DNA of 58,275 nucleotides from a virus (IMGVR_UViG_3300046697_000236:1-58275), one strand, 5' to 3'. Shown: positions 43,972-52,694, counted from the stretch's first letter. A program made the numbers and translations. The notes: generated from the letters alone by a model not told the origin.

Positions 43972-44725
43972 TTTGATAGTCTTTAATGAAATCCAAAGGA
44001 CTTCCGTTATTAAACTTACTTTCTGGTAGCGTGTATTTTAATTCTATTTCCCATGAACGCTGATGTAGAAATGTTTTTAAATGTTGCCACCCAGCAATAA
44101 AGGCCTTTTTTTCTTTTGCTTCTTCGCGTATCTTTATTTGATTTTCAATAATAAACTTAAGCCTTGGTAAAATCTCATTCCAATCTTTGTGTTTTTTAAA
44201 CTCAGCGAATTCTGTTTCTAATCCCCTCTTAGTACCTGGATATAATTTTCTAAACTCGTCAAAAATTAAAATACTATCTTGCTCTATTGTTTCTTGTTTA
44301 TTTGTTTCTTGTTTATTTGTTTCTTGTTTGTCTATATAGACCTTGCTTTGACCAATGCTTTGCCCGGTGCTTTGTCCTTGCTTTGCCCGGTGCTTAATGA
44401 ATGCTTTGTCCAGTGCTTTGTCTTTTTTTGGCATAGCATAAGTTATACTTATTATATTGGCAGAATATTGATTTTGAGACTTTTGAACCATTTTAAAGAA
44501 TCCCCAACTTATAAGATCATTAAAATACTTAATATAAGTCTGATGCTTCTTTATTCCTATTGCCTCCATAACCATCTGTGACGGAAACCCGAATTTCTCT
44601 TTATCTCCAAGTCTATTACAATGCTCTAATGCAAAAAAGTAAATAGCCGTATGACCTGGACTTATTTTCTCAGGGTTTTCAAAGCTGAAATTAAACCAAT
44701 TTCGTGATAAATCAAAAGAGTTCAT
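43964..44725 (-). CDS. Phage replication initiator-like protein
   Basis: The start MNSFDLSRNWFNFSFENP gives 253 residues. The N-terminal part (residues 10-90) reads as a winged helix (AIYFFALEHCNRLGDKEKFGFPSQMVMEAIGI, then YIKYFNDLISWGFFKMVQ), as in phage O/DnaD-like replication proteins. A linker with three KQET repeats follows, then a C-terminal helical domain with HKDWNEILPRLKFII typical of replisome organisers. It lies ahead of the cassette array in the leftward replication operon, 130 bases from promoter 44857-44887. Confidence 0.7.
   Translation of the reverse strand: MNSFDLSRNWFNFSFENPEKISPGHTAIYFFALEHCNRLGDKEKFGFPSQMVMEAIGIKKHQTYIKYFNDLISWGFFKMVQKSQNQYSANIISITYAMPKKDKALDKAFIKHRAKQGQSTGQSIGQSKVYIDKQETNKQETNKQETIEQDSILIFDEFRKLYPGTKRGLETEFAEFKKHKDWNEILPRLKFIIENQIKIREEAKEKKAFIAGWQHLKTFLHQRSWEIELKYTLPESKFNNGSPLDFIKDYQNG
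44287..44331. repeat. Tandem 15-bp repeat in the initiator gene
   Basis: Three head-to-tail copies of TTGTTTCTTGTTTAT (the last with one change) code for (D/N)KQET repeats in the linker. Copy number may vary by slippage without shifting the frame. Confidence 0.85.
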
Positions 44726-44856
44726 ATTATAAATAATAAACTCCACTAAAGAAAAAGCCATGTAGGAAAGCGTCAACAAACCTTTCATGGCTATTCGATA
44801 GTGGAGTATTTTGTTTAAGATTATTAAACTTATTCATTTGACACTTTTATGTTGAC

Positions 44857-44887
44857 AAACATACAATTTTTATTTCAATCCACAAAT
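44857..44887 (-). promoter_or_regulatory. Promoter of the initiator gene
   Basis: Read leftward: TTTG at 44887-44884, 19 bases, TATGTTTG at 44864-44857. This is a close match to the Bacteroidota consensus. It lies at the end of the preceding gene. Confidence 0.7.
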
Positions 44888-44888
44888 T

Positions 44889-45074
44889 TTATTGGCACCA
44901 AATTATAACAGAATCGATAGTTGATTGATATTCACGATACACAACCGTATAGGTCGCTCCGTTATCCGCTATTAGCTTTTCGGTGATCCTAGGTGATTTT
45001 ACAGGATCTAATAGCAGACCATCAAAATGTATAGCTGAGTTTCCAATACATCGTACCTCAATAGTTTTTGCCAT
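44889..45074 (-). CDS. Hypothetical small protein
   Basis: This 61-residue beta-rich protein (KTIEVRCIGNSAIHFDGLLLD) was not recognised. It lies six bases from the next gene in the replication operon. Confidence 0.5.
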   Translation of the reverse strand: MAKTIEVRCIGNSAIHFDGLLLDPVKSPRITEKLIADNGATYTVVYREYQSTIDSVIIWCQ

Positions 45075-45079
45075 AAAAT

Positions 45080-45541
45080 TCAGTGTTTGATTATTTTCGC
45101 TAATGGTGTCTTATTAAATCGAATAATCACACACTGAGAATTATTTCTCCAAGACTTTCCCCAACGATGCCTCCAAAGACTTTTATACGCATCTTGAAGG
45201 TTAGGCGTCCATGTATTAATCCCATCAAAATAGTCGCCATATACCCTATAAGACCGAGTTAATCCGAATGTCTTACTATCAAGACCCTCGTCCATAGCCT
45301 CTCTCTCTGATATCGAGAAACAATTTCCTAAAGAAAAATCAAACTCCAGTTCCCCATTATTTAAACATCCAACCACTTTAGTAAATATATCTTTTGATGT
45401 TATCTCAACATATTGTGGTTTAAATATGTTATTAATCCATTCCCAAGAACCACCTGTACGGGGTACCGGAATCCTTAATTGCTTGATTTTACCGGAAAGT
45501 ATTTCTTTCCGAAGCTCCTGTGATATTAAATTTTTTCCCAT
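45080..45541 (-). CDS. Hypothetical protein
   Basis: This 153-residue protein has a mixed fold with many aromatic residues (YRVYGDYFDGINTWTPNL, LWRHRWGKSWRNN). It was not recognised. It overlaps the DnaA-like gene by 16 bases. Confidence 0.5.
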   Translation of the reverse strand: MGKNLISQELRKEILSGKIKQLRIPVPRTGGSWEWINNIFKPQYVEITSKDIFTKVVGCLNNGELEFDFSLGNCFSISEREAMDEGLDSKTFGLTRSYRVYGDYFDGINTWTPNLQDAYKSLWRHRWGKSWRNNSQCVIIRFNKTPLAKIIKH

Positions 45542-46005
45542 ATTTCATCTACTATTTTTTTGATTTCTGTATTATAAACCCTGTGTGTGTGTGTGTTAAT
45601 GCTAATATCGTTAGATATAGAAGTATGGCCAAACATAACCGTACAATGATCAAAGCCTCTGGGATTATATTCGCAGCTCAATGATTGCCCAATCTTAACC
45701 AAAGAAATCCTCATCTTGCCATTATTATTTATCTCAACCATAAAGTAATAGAATAAATGTCTACAAATTCTATACTCCGTCTTTCTATTTGGCATCATTG
45801 CGTGTTCTGGTTTTACGTTCATGTACTCACAGATCACTCTGAATATTTTTTTGGGATCATATCGTATGTGTGGATCATGCTCTCCCGTTAATCCCAATGA
45901 TTGACTTATCTTATTAGCCAACGCCTCTTCGTTCACCTCCTTGATTGGAGGAAGGTCAGATAACTTTAGTCCAAAATGTTCGAGATATGCTTCTAATATA
46001 CTCAT
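45526..46005 (-). CDS. DnaA domain IV-like DNA-binding protein
   Basis: Residues 52-150 follow the C-terminal DNA-binding domain of DnaA: IFRVICEYMNVKPEHAM, RKTEYRICRHLFYYFM, SLVKIGQSLS, then the signature FDHCTVMFGHTSI (compare the DHSTVIHA motif). The AAA+ ATPase of DnaA is missing. It may bind DnaA boxes at the phage origin or compete with host DnaA. It lies in the replication operon with the initiator and RecT-like genes. Confidence 0.75.
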   Translation of the reverse strand: MSILEAYLEHFGLKLSDLPPIKEVNEEALANKISQSLGLTGEHDPHIRYDPKKIFRVICEYMNVKPEHAMMPNRKTEYRICRHLFYYFMVEINNNGKMRISLVKIGQSLSCEYNPRGFDHCTVMFGHTSISNDISINTHTHRVYNTEIKKIVDEIWEKI

Positions 46006-46010
46006 AAAAT

Positions 46011-46133
46011 TTAATTATTTCGTTTTTCTACATAATCATCATATTCCTGATCTGGGTCGAACTCGTTTTCTTCTTCTTCCCCCGGTGGATTTAAGGGAAG
46101 GTCGGGCAGTGCTTCAAGGATTCCGTATCTCAT
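46011..46133 (-). CDS. Small acidic protein
   Basis: This 40-residue protein has a run of Glu and Asp (GEEEENEFDPDQEYDDY). It is tightly spaced with its neighbours (46005 and 46135). It could be a DNA-mimic or an adaptor, but nothing proves this. Confidence 0.5.
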   Translation of the reverse strand: MRYGILEALPDLPLNPPGEEEENEFDPDQEYDDYVEKRNN

Positions 46134-46134
46134 G

Positions 46135-48216
46135 TTATTTTTTATAAATTGCTTGAAATCTTATTGTCCCCGGATAATCGGGAGACTTTATTAATCCATC
46201 ACCTTTTCCCGCTAACGATTCCGCACCCGTCTCGTCTAGTATCACCTTTGAGTCAATTTCCTTGGGAACCTTAAAACAAACCTGAACGGGGAAGTTAACT
46301 TTTGCATCTCCCGTGATTACTTTTACCGAAGCTCTTTGGGTAGCAGCGATTATTCTATATCCGGATGACCGACCTTTCTGTAATAATATCCTAAGATTTT
46401 CTTCAAGAGACTTTTTAACTTCTCTTACTTGCCGTTCATATTTTGGAGATCCATCTCTCTTGGTCCCAACTCTAATATTTTCATAAACATTTAATTCATT
46501 TCCCTTTTTGGAATTAGCAACAGCATCGGCAAATTCATCAAATACAATCAATGTGTTTTGTGTTTTTCCACTCTTGACCAATTCATTCATTTCCTTAACA
46601 AGCATTTCCATGAATTGCTCTATTTCTTCGATGTCATTAAAAACAGAAGCTATATTGGAATAGTATTTGAATTCATGTTTGGGGTCAAATATCACTATGT
46701 GATTAAACCCCGCCAACTTGCAATATTCAATAGTAGATGTCAGGAATACGGATTTACCAGAACCGGTTGAACCACAAACAAGAATATGGGGTGTTGATGG
46801 ATTGTTAATATTCCAGGTAATCTTTTTCCCGAAATTATCTATACCTAAAGGGATCATATCTCCTGTTAAAAAAGAAGGATCGTACTCAAGATCGATATCC
46901 CGAACCTTAGTTGCCTCTACGGCCAGATAAGATTTCCCGTCATGGACAAATAAATCCTTAAGTATTCTTATTGAGGGAACATTTAATGCACACGCAATGT
47001 CTAATTTATATTTCTGTATGCTTCCCAGATTAATACCCGCAGAAGCCTCTAATAAGAAAGTATTACTTGAATAACCATTAAATGTATGAGTTACCTTAAC
47101 AAGAATACCAAGGGTTCTTAATACGTGTTCTATTTTTTCTTCTTTAGTCATATCTTTATTTGTAAGATCATATTGGATAAATTCCGATGCGTTCTCTCTA
47201 AACTTTCTTATTATACTGGGATCAATAACCGCCAAGGTAGAATCTTTTACTTTCTTTAATCTCTTGGTGATCATTTCTTTTTTTGACTCTAGAATATTAA
47301 AGGCTGATATCTCCGCTATCATGGTCTGTGCCCAGAACTCATATATCTCCGCCTTGTCCACAAAGTTGTCATTTTCATTTATCAGATAGACATAATCGGG
47401 ATTAGACACAGCCTCTATCATTCGCTTTAAAGGTTCGTACAACATGGCTTCATAAAGGCGCCTCGTGTCCTTATCAATGGTGATTTTAAAGGGGACTACC
47501 TGAGATGACTTATCTTTATTTGCACTAATCTTATTTTCAATAAACCAAACTTCATTTATCTCCAAACCAGTCTTTGATTCATAAAGATTTACATATGTTA
47601 TCGCTTGCTTGCCGATGGAAAATTTCATTTCTTTTTCATCAGAAAATACAGACTTGGATTTATGATCAATAATAACGATTTTGTCATCTGTGGTTTTTAT
47701 TATCAAATCTATTTGTCCATGACAAGGCAGTGGAATGTCTACGCCATTTATTGTCAACCATTCGTTGCAATAGACCTCAATATCTATTATTTCTTTTATT
47801 TCTGATACATAAACTTGAATCTCTGAAAAGAAGTTGTTTAAAAGTTTTGTTACAGTTTCTGTTGCTTTAATCTTGCATTCATCCACCGAGGGAGTAGTCT
47901 TTTGAATCTTCCAGTCATTAGCACCAATTTCATCAATGTAATTATAAGCAACGGTTTGAAGTGTTGGTAAATCTTCCTTCATTCCATTCTTGAGACTTGC
48001 AAAATAGAATTCAATTGCTGCATGATAGGCGGATCCAGCAACGCTAGAGAATGAACTTTTATAAGGCTGCCTGTAGATATATTGCATTTCGAAAGCCTTT
48101 TCATTTCGGGCAAATGCACTGACTTTCGAAAAACTCCAACTATCCAAAAGATAATTTGAAAATAATTCTTCTAATTGTTCAGGATTGAATTTTTTATATT
48201 TGTTTTCTTGTATCAT
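46135..48216 (-). CDS. PD-(D/E)XK nuclease fused to FtsK-type translocase
   Basis: This 693-residue fusion has two enzymatic halves. Residues 20-260 form a RecB/Cas4-like nuclease: GSAYHAAIEFY, then the catalytic PLPCHGQIDLIIKT followed by KIVIIDHKSKS, which supplies D-x(n)-D-x-K. Residues 370-693 form an FtsK/SpoIIIE motor: an alpha-domain (SSNTFLLEASAGINL), Walker A GSTGSGKSV near 491, Walker B LIVFDEFAD near 560 and IIAATQRASVKVITG near 640. It probably translocates along DNA while processing it, in place of a lambda Exo or RecBCD-like enzyme beside the RecT-like gene, whose stop it overlaps by four bases. Confidence 0.85.
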   Translation of the reverse strand: MIQENKYKKFNPEQLEELFSNYLLDSWSFSKVSAFARNEKAFEMQYIYRQPYKSSFSSVAGSAYHAAIEFYFASLKNGMKEDLPTLQTVAYNYIDEIGANDWKIQKTTPSVDECKIKATETVTKLLNNFFSEIQVYVSEIKEIIDIEVYCNEWLTINGVDIPLPCHGQIDLIIKTTDDKIVIIDHKSKSVFSDEKEMKFSIGKQAITYVNLYESKTGLEINEVWFIENKISANKDKSSQVVPFKITIDKDTRRLYEAMLYEPLKRMIEAVSNPDYVYLINENDNFVDKAEIYEFWAQTMIAEISAFNILESKKEMITKRLKKVKDSTLAVIDPSIIRKFRENASEFIQYDLTNKDMTKEEKIEHVLRTLGILVKVTHTFNGYSSNTFLLEASAGINLGSIQKYKLDIACALNVPSIRILKDLFVHDGKSYLAVEATKVRDIDLEYDPSFLTGDMIPLGIDNFGKKITWNINNPSTPHILVCGSTGSGKSVFLTSTIEYCKLAGFNHIVIFDPKHEFKYYSNIASVFNDIEEIEQFMEMLVKEMNELVKSGKTQNTLIVFDEFADAVANSKKGNELNVYENIRVGTKRDGSPKYERQVREVKKSLEENLRILLQKGRSSGYRIIAATQRASVKVITGDAKVNFPVQVCFKVPKEIDSKVILDETGAESLAGKGDGLIKSPDYPGTIRFQAIYKK

Positions 48217-48839
48217 GGCAATTCCGTGATTGAAGTTGTCCCCTTGCTTTTTAAATCAATTTTCTTTTCATCGCCAGTACGCGTGTCGGTTATTATCACT
48301 GCATCTTCTATCTCGTCGGTTGTATGCATACCCATTGTTACCTCAGGACAATAAAGGCGACTAAAGAATGAAGCTGCCCTATATCTCATCATAAGCTCTG
48401 GCATGGTTTTCCATTTTGATCCACTTTTACTAATCCATCCCTCGGCTTCAGCCATCGCCATAGTTACAGCTGGGCCTTCCAGTTTTTCATCATTTTTATC
48501 AATCGTCCATGCTACACATGATCTGTCTTTTCCCAATCCACTCATCGCGTATCTTAGTGGACATTTGAATTTTCCACAATCATTTATGGCTGCTATTAGA
48601 AACGTACTTGACCATGACGGCGTTCCATTGATGATATTTAAGTGCTGCATTACCATTAAGGGACTTGCGCCAATCCTGCCTGCGATATCAAGTGCAATGA
48701 GAGTATTGGGAATATTATTTTTAAATCTCGTTGGGACTAAATCACTCGAAGAAACTGCCTTGGCCATTCGTTGGGCGTTTTCAAAATTCGCTCCGAACAC
48801 ATTATCTACAGTTGCGATATCATTTTTCTTCTCGTTCAT
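48213..48839 (-). CDS. RecT-like single-strand annealing protein
   Basis: This 208-residue protein has the run of motifs seen in the RecT family of Bacteroidota phages: SSDLVPTRFKNNIPNTLIAL, ASPLMVMQHLNIINGTPSWSSTFLI, and KWKTMPELMMRYRAASFFSRLYCPE. It anneals complementary strands during recombination. It overlaps the nuclease-translocase gene, which would supply single-stranded ends, and the SSB and NinG genes lie in the other operon. Confidence 0.75.
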   Translation of the reverse strand: MNEKKNDIATVDNVFGANFENAQRMAKAVSSSDLVPTRFKNNIPNTLIALDIAGRIGASPLMVMQHLNIINGTPSWSSTFLIAAINDCGKFKCPLRYAMSGLGKDRSCVAWTIDKNDEKLEGPAVTMAMAEAEGWISKSGSKWKTMPELMMRYRAASFFSRLYCPEVTMGMHTTDEIEDAVIITDTRTGDEKKIDLKSKGTTSITELP

Positions 48840-48850
48840 AATATTTGGAT

Positions 48851-49048
48851 TTAAAAGGTTATTAATTGTTTAAATTTTTCAAGTCCATAGGCATTTGATT
48901 TTTTAAGCATCGGCAATAATTCAACTGGGTTAAAACCTGCGGGTATGGAAGTGAGCGACCTCAAATCCAAATCAACTGTTATCTTTTGTTTTCCACAAAA
49001 CTGATCTGTCGAAATACCATGTTTCTTACAAAATTCCGTTTTATTCAT
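48851..49048 (-). CDS. Small putative HTH protein
   Basis: The 65-residue protein starts TEFCKKHGISTDQFCGKQKI, which reads like a short helix-turn-helix. It was not otherwise recognised. It lies seven bases from the next early gene. Confidence 0.5.
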   Translation of the reverse strand: MNKTEFCKKHGISTDQFCGKQKITVDLDLRSLTSIPAGFNPVELLPMLKKSNAYGLEKFKQLITF

Positions 49049-49054
49049 AAAAAA

Positions 49055-49270
49055 TTATTTATTATTTAGTTGTTCCAAATACCATAAATCAAAATCTTTT
49101 GCTGTAAATTCTTCGCCACGATATTGAATATCGATCAAATGGTTGTTTTTAAATATCTTTATTAGATGAGATTCCGTTATGTAACAAATCATAATATGTT
49201 TTGTGAACTTTCTTTTTATAAGCATGCCTGCGTTTATAAAATTGCTTGGATGGGCGGTCAATGTTTGCAT
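49055..49270 (-). CDS. Hypothetical early protein
   Basis: This 71-residue protein was not recognised. It is a member of the leftward early operon, with a short gap on each side. Confidence 0.5.
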   Translation of the reverse strand: MQTLTAHPSNFINAGMLIKRKFTKHIMICYITESHLIKIFKNNHLIDIQYRGEEFTAKDFDLWYLEQLNNK

Positions 49271-49297
49271 AAAATCAAGGTTTAAATTATTGGGATA

Positions 49298-49552
49298 TTA
49301 ATTTGCCAATGATATATTTTTGAGTTTCATTTTTTCAACAGGCGGTTCGATTATAGGATCCGAGAATCCCTTTAGATATTGACTACCGAATGTATAGAAA
49401 ATCTTGTTTCGTATAACGTAATACAAATGTTTCTCTTTTCTCCATTCATTGAGATATGGTTTCTCAAACCTTAGATAAAGATTATTGAAAGTGCTCGTTA
49501 CTAACGTATATCCAAGTTCATTCATTGTCCATATGAGAGTTTTTCGCATCAT
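49298..49552 (-). CDS. Hypothetical early protein
   Basis: This 84-residue protein was not recognised. The two adjacent ATGs at 49552 and 49549 overlap the stop of the upstream ribbon-helix-helix gene. It has aromatic-rich segments (NNLYLRFEKPYLNEW). Confidence 0.5.
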   Translation of the reverse strand: MMRKTLIWTMNELGYTLVTSTFNNLYLRFEKPYLNEWRKEKHLYYVIRNKIFYTFGSQYLKGFSDPIIEPPVEKMKLKNISLAN

Positions 49553-49701
49553 GGCCTTTTGTTTTTTATCTGATCGATATAATAAGAGATCATGTGTTCT
49601 GCTTGTTCTGGAACAGATCGATGTTCTGTCTTTGCTATTGCAGAAACCTTCTCGTAAAGCTTCTTGTCATGCGGATTTGATATCCTGATTGTTTTTGCCA
49701 T
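49549..49701 (-). CDS. Ribbon-helix-helix regulator
   Basis: This 50-residue protein matches the Arc/CopG pattern: a beta strand (KTIRISN) then two helices (DKKLYEKVSAIAKTEHRS and PEQAEHMISYYIDQI). It is the first gene after the early promoter (49723-49754), so it may repress its own operon. It is too short for the track of longer ORFs and was found by reading the strand. Confidence 0.7.
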   Translation of the reverse strand: MAKTIRISNPHDKKLYEKVSAIAKTEHRSVPEQAEHMISYYIDQIKNKRP

Positions 49702-49722
49702 AATTCATTTGCGTTATGGCAA

Positions 49723-49754
49723 CAAATGTACAACATCGACATGCCCAAAGTCAA
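49723..49754 (-). promoter_or_regulatory. Early leftward promoter
   Basis: Read leftward: TTG at 49754-49752, 21 bases, TACATTTG at 49730-49723. It drives the regulator and the replication operon. The -33 area (ACTTGACTTT) is shared with the antirepressor promoter. Confidence 0.7.
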
Positions 49755-49800
49755 GTAAAATCGTATTTATTTTTTAGAGAAAATAATAAAGAATTGAAAA

Positions 49801-50556
49801 TTACATACTTGGCCTTCTAATCAATGGCCTTGTTGTATTGAGAAATGAAGATTTAACAGAAGTAATGGCATCCTCCCAGTCTTTTTCGGCAATTACATAG
49901 TCTTGGCCAAGTCCAGTAGTCTTCCACCATTCTTTAAGAACGAATTTCTGCAAGGATAACCATGTGTTATTATCCAATGTGCTTAGAAAGTTTTGATTGA
50001 AGTGCCTTGGCTGTTCGATGATGTATGTGATTTTCCCTGTGCTATTCAACCAATTTGCGTTAACCCAAAAAGCTGAAGCGTTGGGATCACTTGGCGCTGC
50101 CATTGTGTTTTGAATACACATATAAATAATATTGTCAGTAAACATAACGAAAGATCCAAAGACATAGGCATTACCTGGAATATAGTTCGGTACCGGCGCA
50201 ATCTGATCATAAAGAAACGCATATTGTGTCTTATGTGTCAATCCTGTGAGATATTTAAACACTTCATTGGCTGAATCTTTCGACAAAGAATTAAACAAAA
50301 GTTGCTCATTGGTACTCATCGCCAAACGTTCAGTTTGCGATATTCCTTTTTGATCGATGATAAACTTGGTCCTCATGGATGTGCGTTTCCATATCTCATC
50401 TTGTAAGTCAGCTAAAGCATATGATAATATAATAACATCGATTTTCTTTTGATGTTTGATTGTAAAAGGTGTAGGATTTGTTATTTGTATCTGAGTAAAA
50501 TACTCATATAACAGATCGCTTAATTGTGCCTCTAATATGTCGAGTTGATATACCAT
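49801..50556 (-). CDS. Hypothetical virion protein
   Basis: This 251-residue protein opens with an acidic helical segment (QLDILEAQLSDLLYEYF) and ends with basic residues (RPLIRRPSM). The middle has many aromatic and Asn residues. It resembles tail-associated proteins of Bacteroidota phages, but no family was named. It is the last gene of the leftward lysis/tail operon. Confidence 0.5.
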   Translation of the reverse strand: MVYQLDILEAQLSDLLYEYFTQIQITNPTPFTIKHQKKIDVIILSYALADLQDEIWKRTSMRTKFIIDQKGISQTERLAMSTNEQLLFNSLSKDSANEVFKYLTGLTHKTQYAFLYDQIAPVPNYIPGNAYVFGSFVMFTDNIIYMCIQNTMAAPSDPNASAFWVNANWLNSTGKITYIIEQPRHFNQNFLSTLDNNTWLSLQKFVLKEWWKTTGLGQDYVIAEKDWEDAITSVKSSFLNTTRPLIRRPSM

Positions 50557-50576
50557 TTTATATTTTTTAAAACAAC

Positions 50577-50604
50577 CATGCCTTGACTTTTACGTCAAGA
50601 CATG
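50577..50604 (-). terminator. Inverted repeat between lysis/tail genes
   Basis: CATGcCTTGAC, six bases, GTCAAGaCATG: a stem of 10 pairs with one mismatch. Read leftward GGTTGTTTT follows, so an intrinsic terminator is possible. It also repeats the TTGACTTTT motif of the early promoters, so an operator is an alternative. Confidence 0.5.
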
Positions 50605-50633
50605 ATTGTAACACAGGGCGCAGAAAAAATAAA

Positions 50634-51467
50634 TTAAATATTCGGGTTAACGATCCATGCTCTCCCGAAGCGTGTCTTATGAGTTCCGGAAGTAGTATAA
50701 TCTATTCTGTAAAATTTGAAATAAGCAAACACAGGAGAAAAAGATTGTTCGTAATCTGCTCTGCTTAATCCAACTTTCTGAATCGTTATCCACTCAGTGC
50801 CATTATTCGATCCTTTTAGGTAAGCAAATCCAGACATAGTCTGGGAGGCCACGGTATCGACAAGATAAAATGCAGTCAATGTTCCATAATAAAGACCAGC
50901 ATTCAACATCGACAGTGTACCAAACGCAGTGTTCTTTATGGTGATGGAATCTTTTGTAGGTTTTGTGTATACTGACAAATAATCACTTTTAAAGAACGGT
51001 CTGTTCTGAATCATATATTCATGAGTGAGTGGTTTTTTGTAACAATAAGCCAACCCATATCTGTTTTTAGCAGATCCGGTTTGAACGATTTTTATCCGAC
51101 TATACAGGGAATAAAAATTCGCTTCGGTAATTATAATAGATGAGTCTTTGGCTTTGATTAAGGCCACGGAGTCACGTGTTATCCAATTCACGCTATCAAT
51201 AGAACTTTGTAAGTAAGCATAACCTGCGAGAGTATTAGCCCCAGAATGTGCGACTGAGTCGATGAGTATCTGAAAGGAGGCCGAACAACTATAGTGCGCC
51301 GTGTAGCATGGGATAATCTTCGTTACCGCATTCACGGTAGTATCCTTGTAGGGTATGCTTTTCGTGTTACCAAGATCCGATTTAGGAAAATAGGTCTTAA
51401 TAGCACCCTGCTGTGCAAATCCTGAAATTGTCAGAATCAAAAATGCAAATTTTATTAATTTTTTCAT
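50634..51467 (-). CDS. Exported tail-region protein
   Basis: The start at 51467 gives a Sec signal peptide (MKKLIKFAFLILTISGFAQ). The mature part of about 258 residues contains two similar halves: GYAYLQSSIDSVNWITRDSVAL and GFAYLKGSNNGTEWITIQKVGL, about 120 residues apart. This points to a duplicated beta-sandwich domain. Function is unknown; binding to carbohydrate or envelope is possible. Confidence 0.65.
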   Translation of the reverse strand: MKKLIKFAFLILTISGFAQQGAIKTYFPKSDLGNTKSIPYKDTTVNAVTKIIPCYTAHYSCSASFQILIDSVAHSGANTLAGYAYLQSSIDSVNWITRDSVALIKAKDSSIIITEANFYSLYSRIKIVQTGSAKNRYGLAYCYKKPLTHEYMIQNRPFFKSDYLSVYTKPTKDSITIKNTAFGTLSMLNAGLYYGTLTAFYLVDTVASQTMSGFAYLKGSNNGTEWITIQKVGLSRADYEQSFSPVFAYFKFYRIDYTTSGTHKTRFGRAWIVNPNI

Positions 51468-51496
51468 GTTGTTTTTGTTTTTTATTATTTCCAAAG

Positions 51497-51637
51497 TTAA
51501 TTATGTTTTTCTTGTTTTTGCTTCAATTCTCTTAAATATTTTGTAAGTTCCTTCATGCCAGCCTCTGCGCCTTTTAAAAACTCAGGAGATCCTTCCATCT
51601 TTCCTACCAGCATTTCTATAACATCTGTTATTTTCAT
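51497..51637 (-). CDS. Small helical protein
   Basis: This 46-residue helical protein (MKITDVIEMLVGKMEGSPEF, then a Lys/Gln-rich tail) starts in an ATGA overlap with the endolysin stop. No function is recognised. Confidence 0.5.
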   Translation of the reverse strand: MKITDVIEMLVGKMEGSPEFLKGAEAGMKELTKYLRELKQKQEKHN

Positions 51638-52317
51638 TCAATTACCGCTATTTTATTACCAGAATTATCAACAATAGAGAATGGATTTATTAAATTCCAA
51701 TCATTATCATTAATGGCTACCTGTATTGAGTCCATGCGATAATGGTCCCTGGCTATTGCTCCTCCTTTATTTGCCATCCATTGCTTCCTTGCTGCGACAT
51801 ATTGAGTGACCCATGTTTTTTCATCACCATCTGAATCCGGAGTAAGTTCTGAAAACATATCCCGAACATCCATTCGGATTGATCCGGAATTTATAAAACT
51901 GTCAAATATCACTAACATCGAAAGATTTAGCGTAAAATCATGTCTATTAAACCAATCAAAAGCTGGAACCCAGTAGTGATTATTGAAATATATATTTTGA
52001 CAATCCTGCATCACTATATCACTACCGGAGTTTCGTAATAATTCTATAAATACAGTATCTGCATAAAGAGAAACGACTCCTATTTTATTCAGATAGGGTT
52101 GGAGTTGCTTTGAATATTTTCCACAAGCATTAACATAAGATTGTATGAGTCCTTTTAACGATCCACCCCATTCCGTGCATTGCAATACTCCATAACTCAA
52201 CATGTCGATTCCGTTAGGTCCATCATTATTGAATGATACTTGTCCATAATCAACAATCTTTCCATTCTCGAAAACTTGTACAATCTTATCAATTTTATCT
52301 TTGATCGAATCGTTCAT
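51634..52317 (-). CDS. Endolysin, chitosanase (GH46)-like
   Basis: This 227-residue protein resembles family 46 chitosanases. Near the N-terminus, VQVFENGKIVDYGQVSFNND supplies the likely catalytic Glu (in FENG). The segment GVLQCTEWGGSLKGLIQSYV matches the substrate-cleft helix, and a late MLVIFDSFINSGSI matches the conserved end. In phages this fold cuts peptidoglycan or a similar glycan at lysis. There is no signal peptide, so release through a holin is expected. The upstream genes carry membrane segments that suit that role. Confidence 0.65.
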   Translation of the reverse strand: MNDSIKDKIDKIVQVFENGKIVDYGQVSFNNDGPNGIDMLSYGVLQCTEWGGSLKGLIQSYVNACGKYSKQLQPYLNKIGVVSLYADTVFIELLRNSGSDIVMQDCQNIYFNNHYWVPAFDWFNRHDFTLNLSMLVIFDSFINSGSIRMDVRDMFSELTPDSDGDEKTWVTQYVAARKQWMANKGGAIARDHYRMDSIQVAINDNDWNLINPFSIVDNSGNKIAVIE

Positions 52318-52328
52318 TTCTTTATTTT

Positions 52329-52694
52329 TTAATCACAATCTTTATGAGCTAAGAATCGATACATCCATGTTTTTTTCAAACCAAAAGCACCCAGCGCCCT
52401 GGCAATTATTTCAATTAATCCGACCATTGCAATTGCTGTAACCACGCAGATTGGGAGTATGAATTTTATCGCTTCCCAAAATAACAGTATATACGGAGGC
52501 GACATGCTTACCTGATTTATTCTCTCGTAAGATAAGCTAGTGAGATAATTTAATTTTATTACTTCCATTCCATTTACATGCACAACAGCAACAAGCCCTA
52601 GTACCGTTCCAATAAATAAAGATGTATTAATTGCCTTTGCCGAAAGGTTTAATATTTTACAAATCCAATCGCTTATTTTTTTATATGTTTTCAT
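52329..52694 (-). CDS. Two-pass membrane protein, holin candidate
   Basis: This 121-residue protein has membrane helices at about 23-43 and 72-96. It ends with HKDCD. It lies 12 bases from the endolysin gene and overlaps the next upstream gene, so a holin or lysis role is inferred from topology and place. Confidence 0.5.
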   Translation of the reverse strand: MKTYKKISDWICKILNLSAKAINTSLFIGTVLGLVAVVHVNGMEVIKLNYLTSLSYERINQVSMSPPYILLFWEAIKFILPICVVTAIAMVGLIEIIARALGAFGLKKTWMYRFLAHKDCD

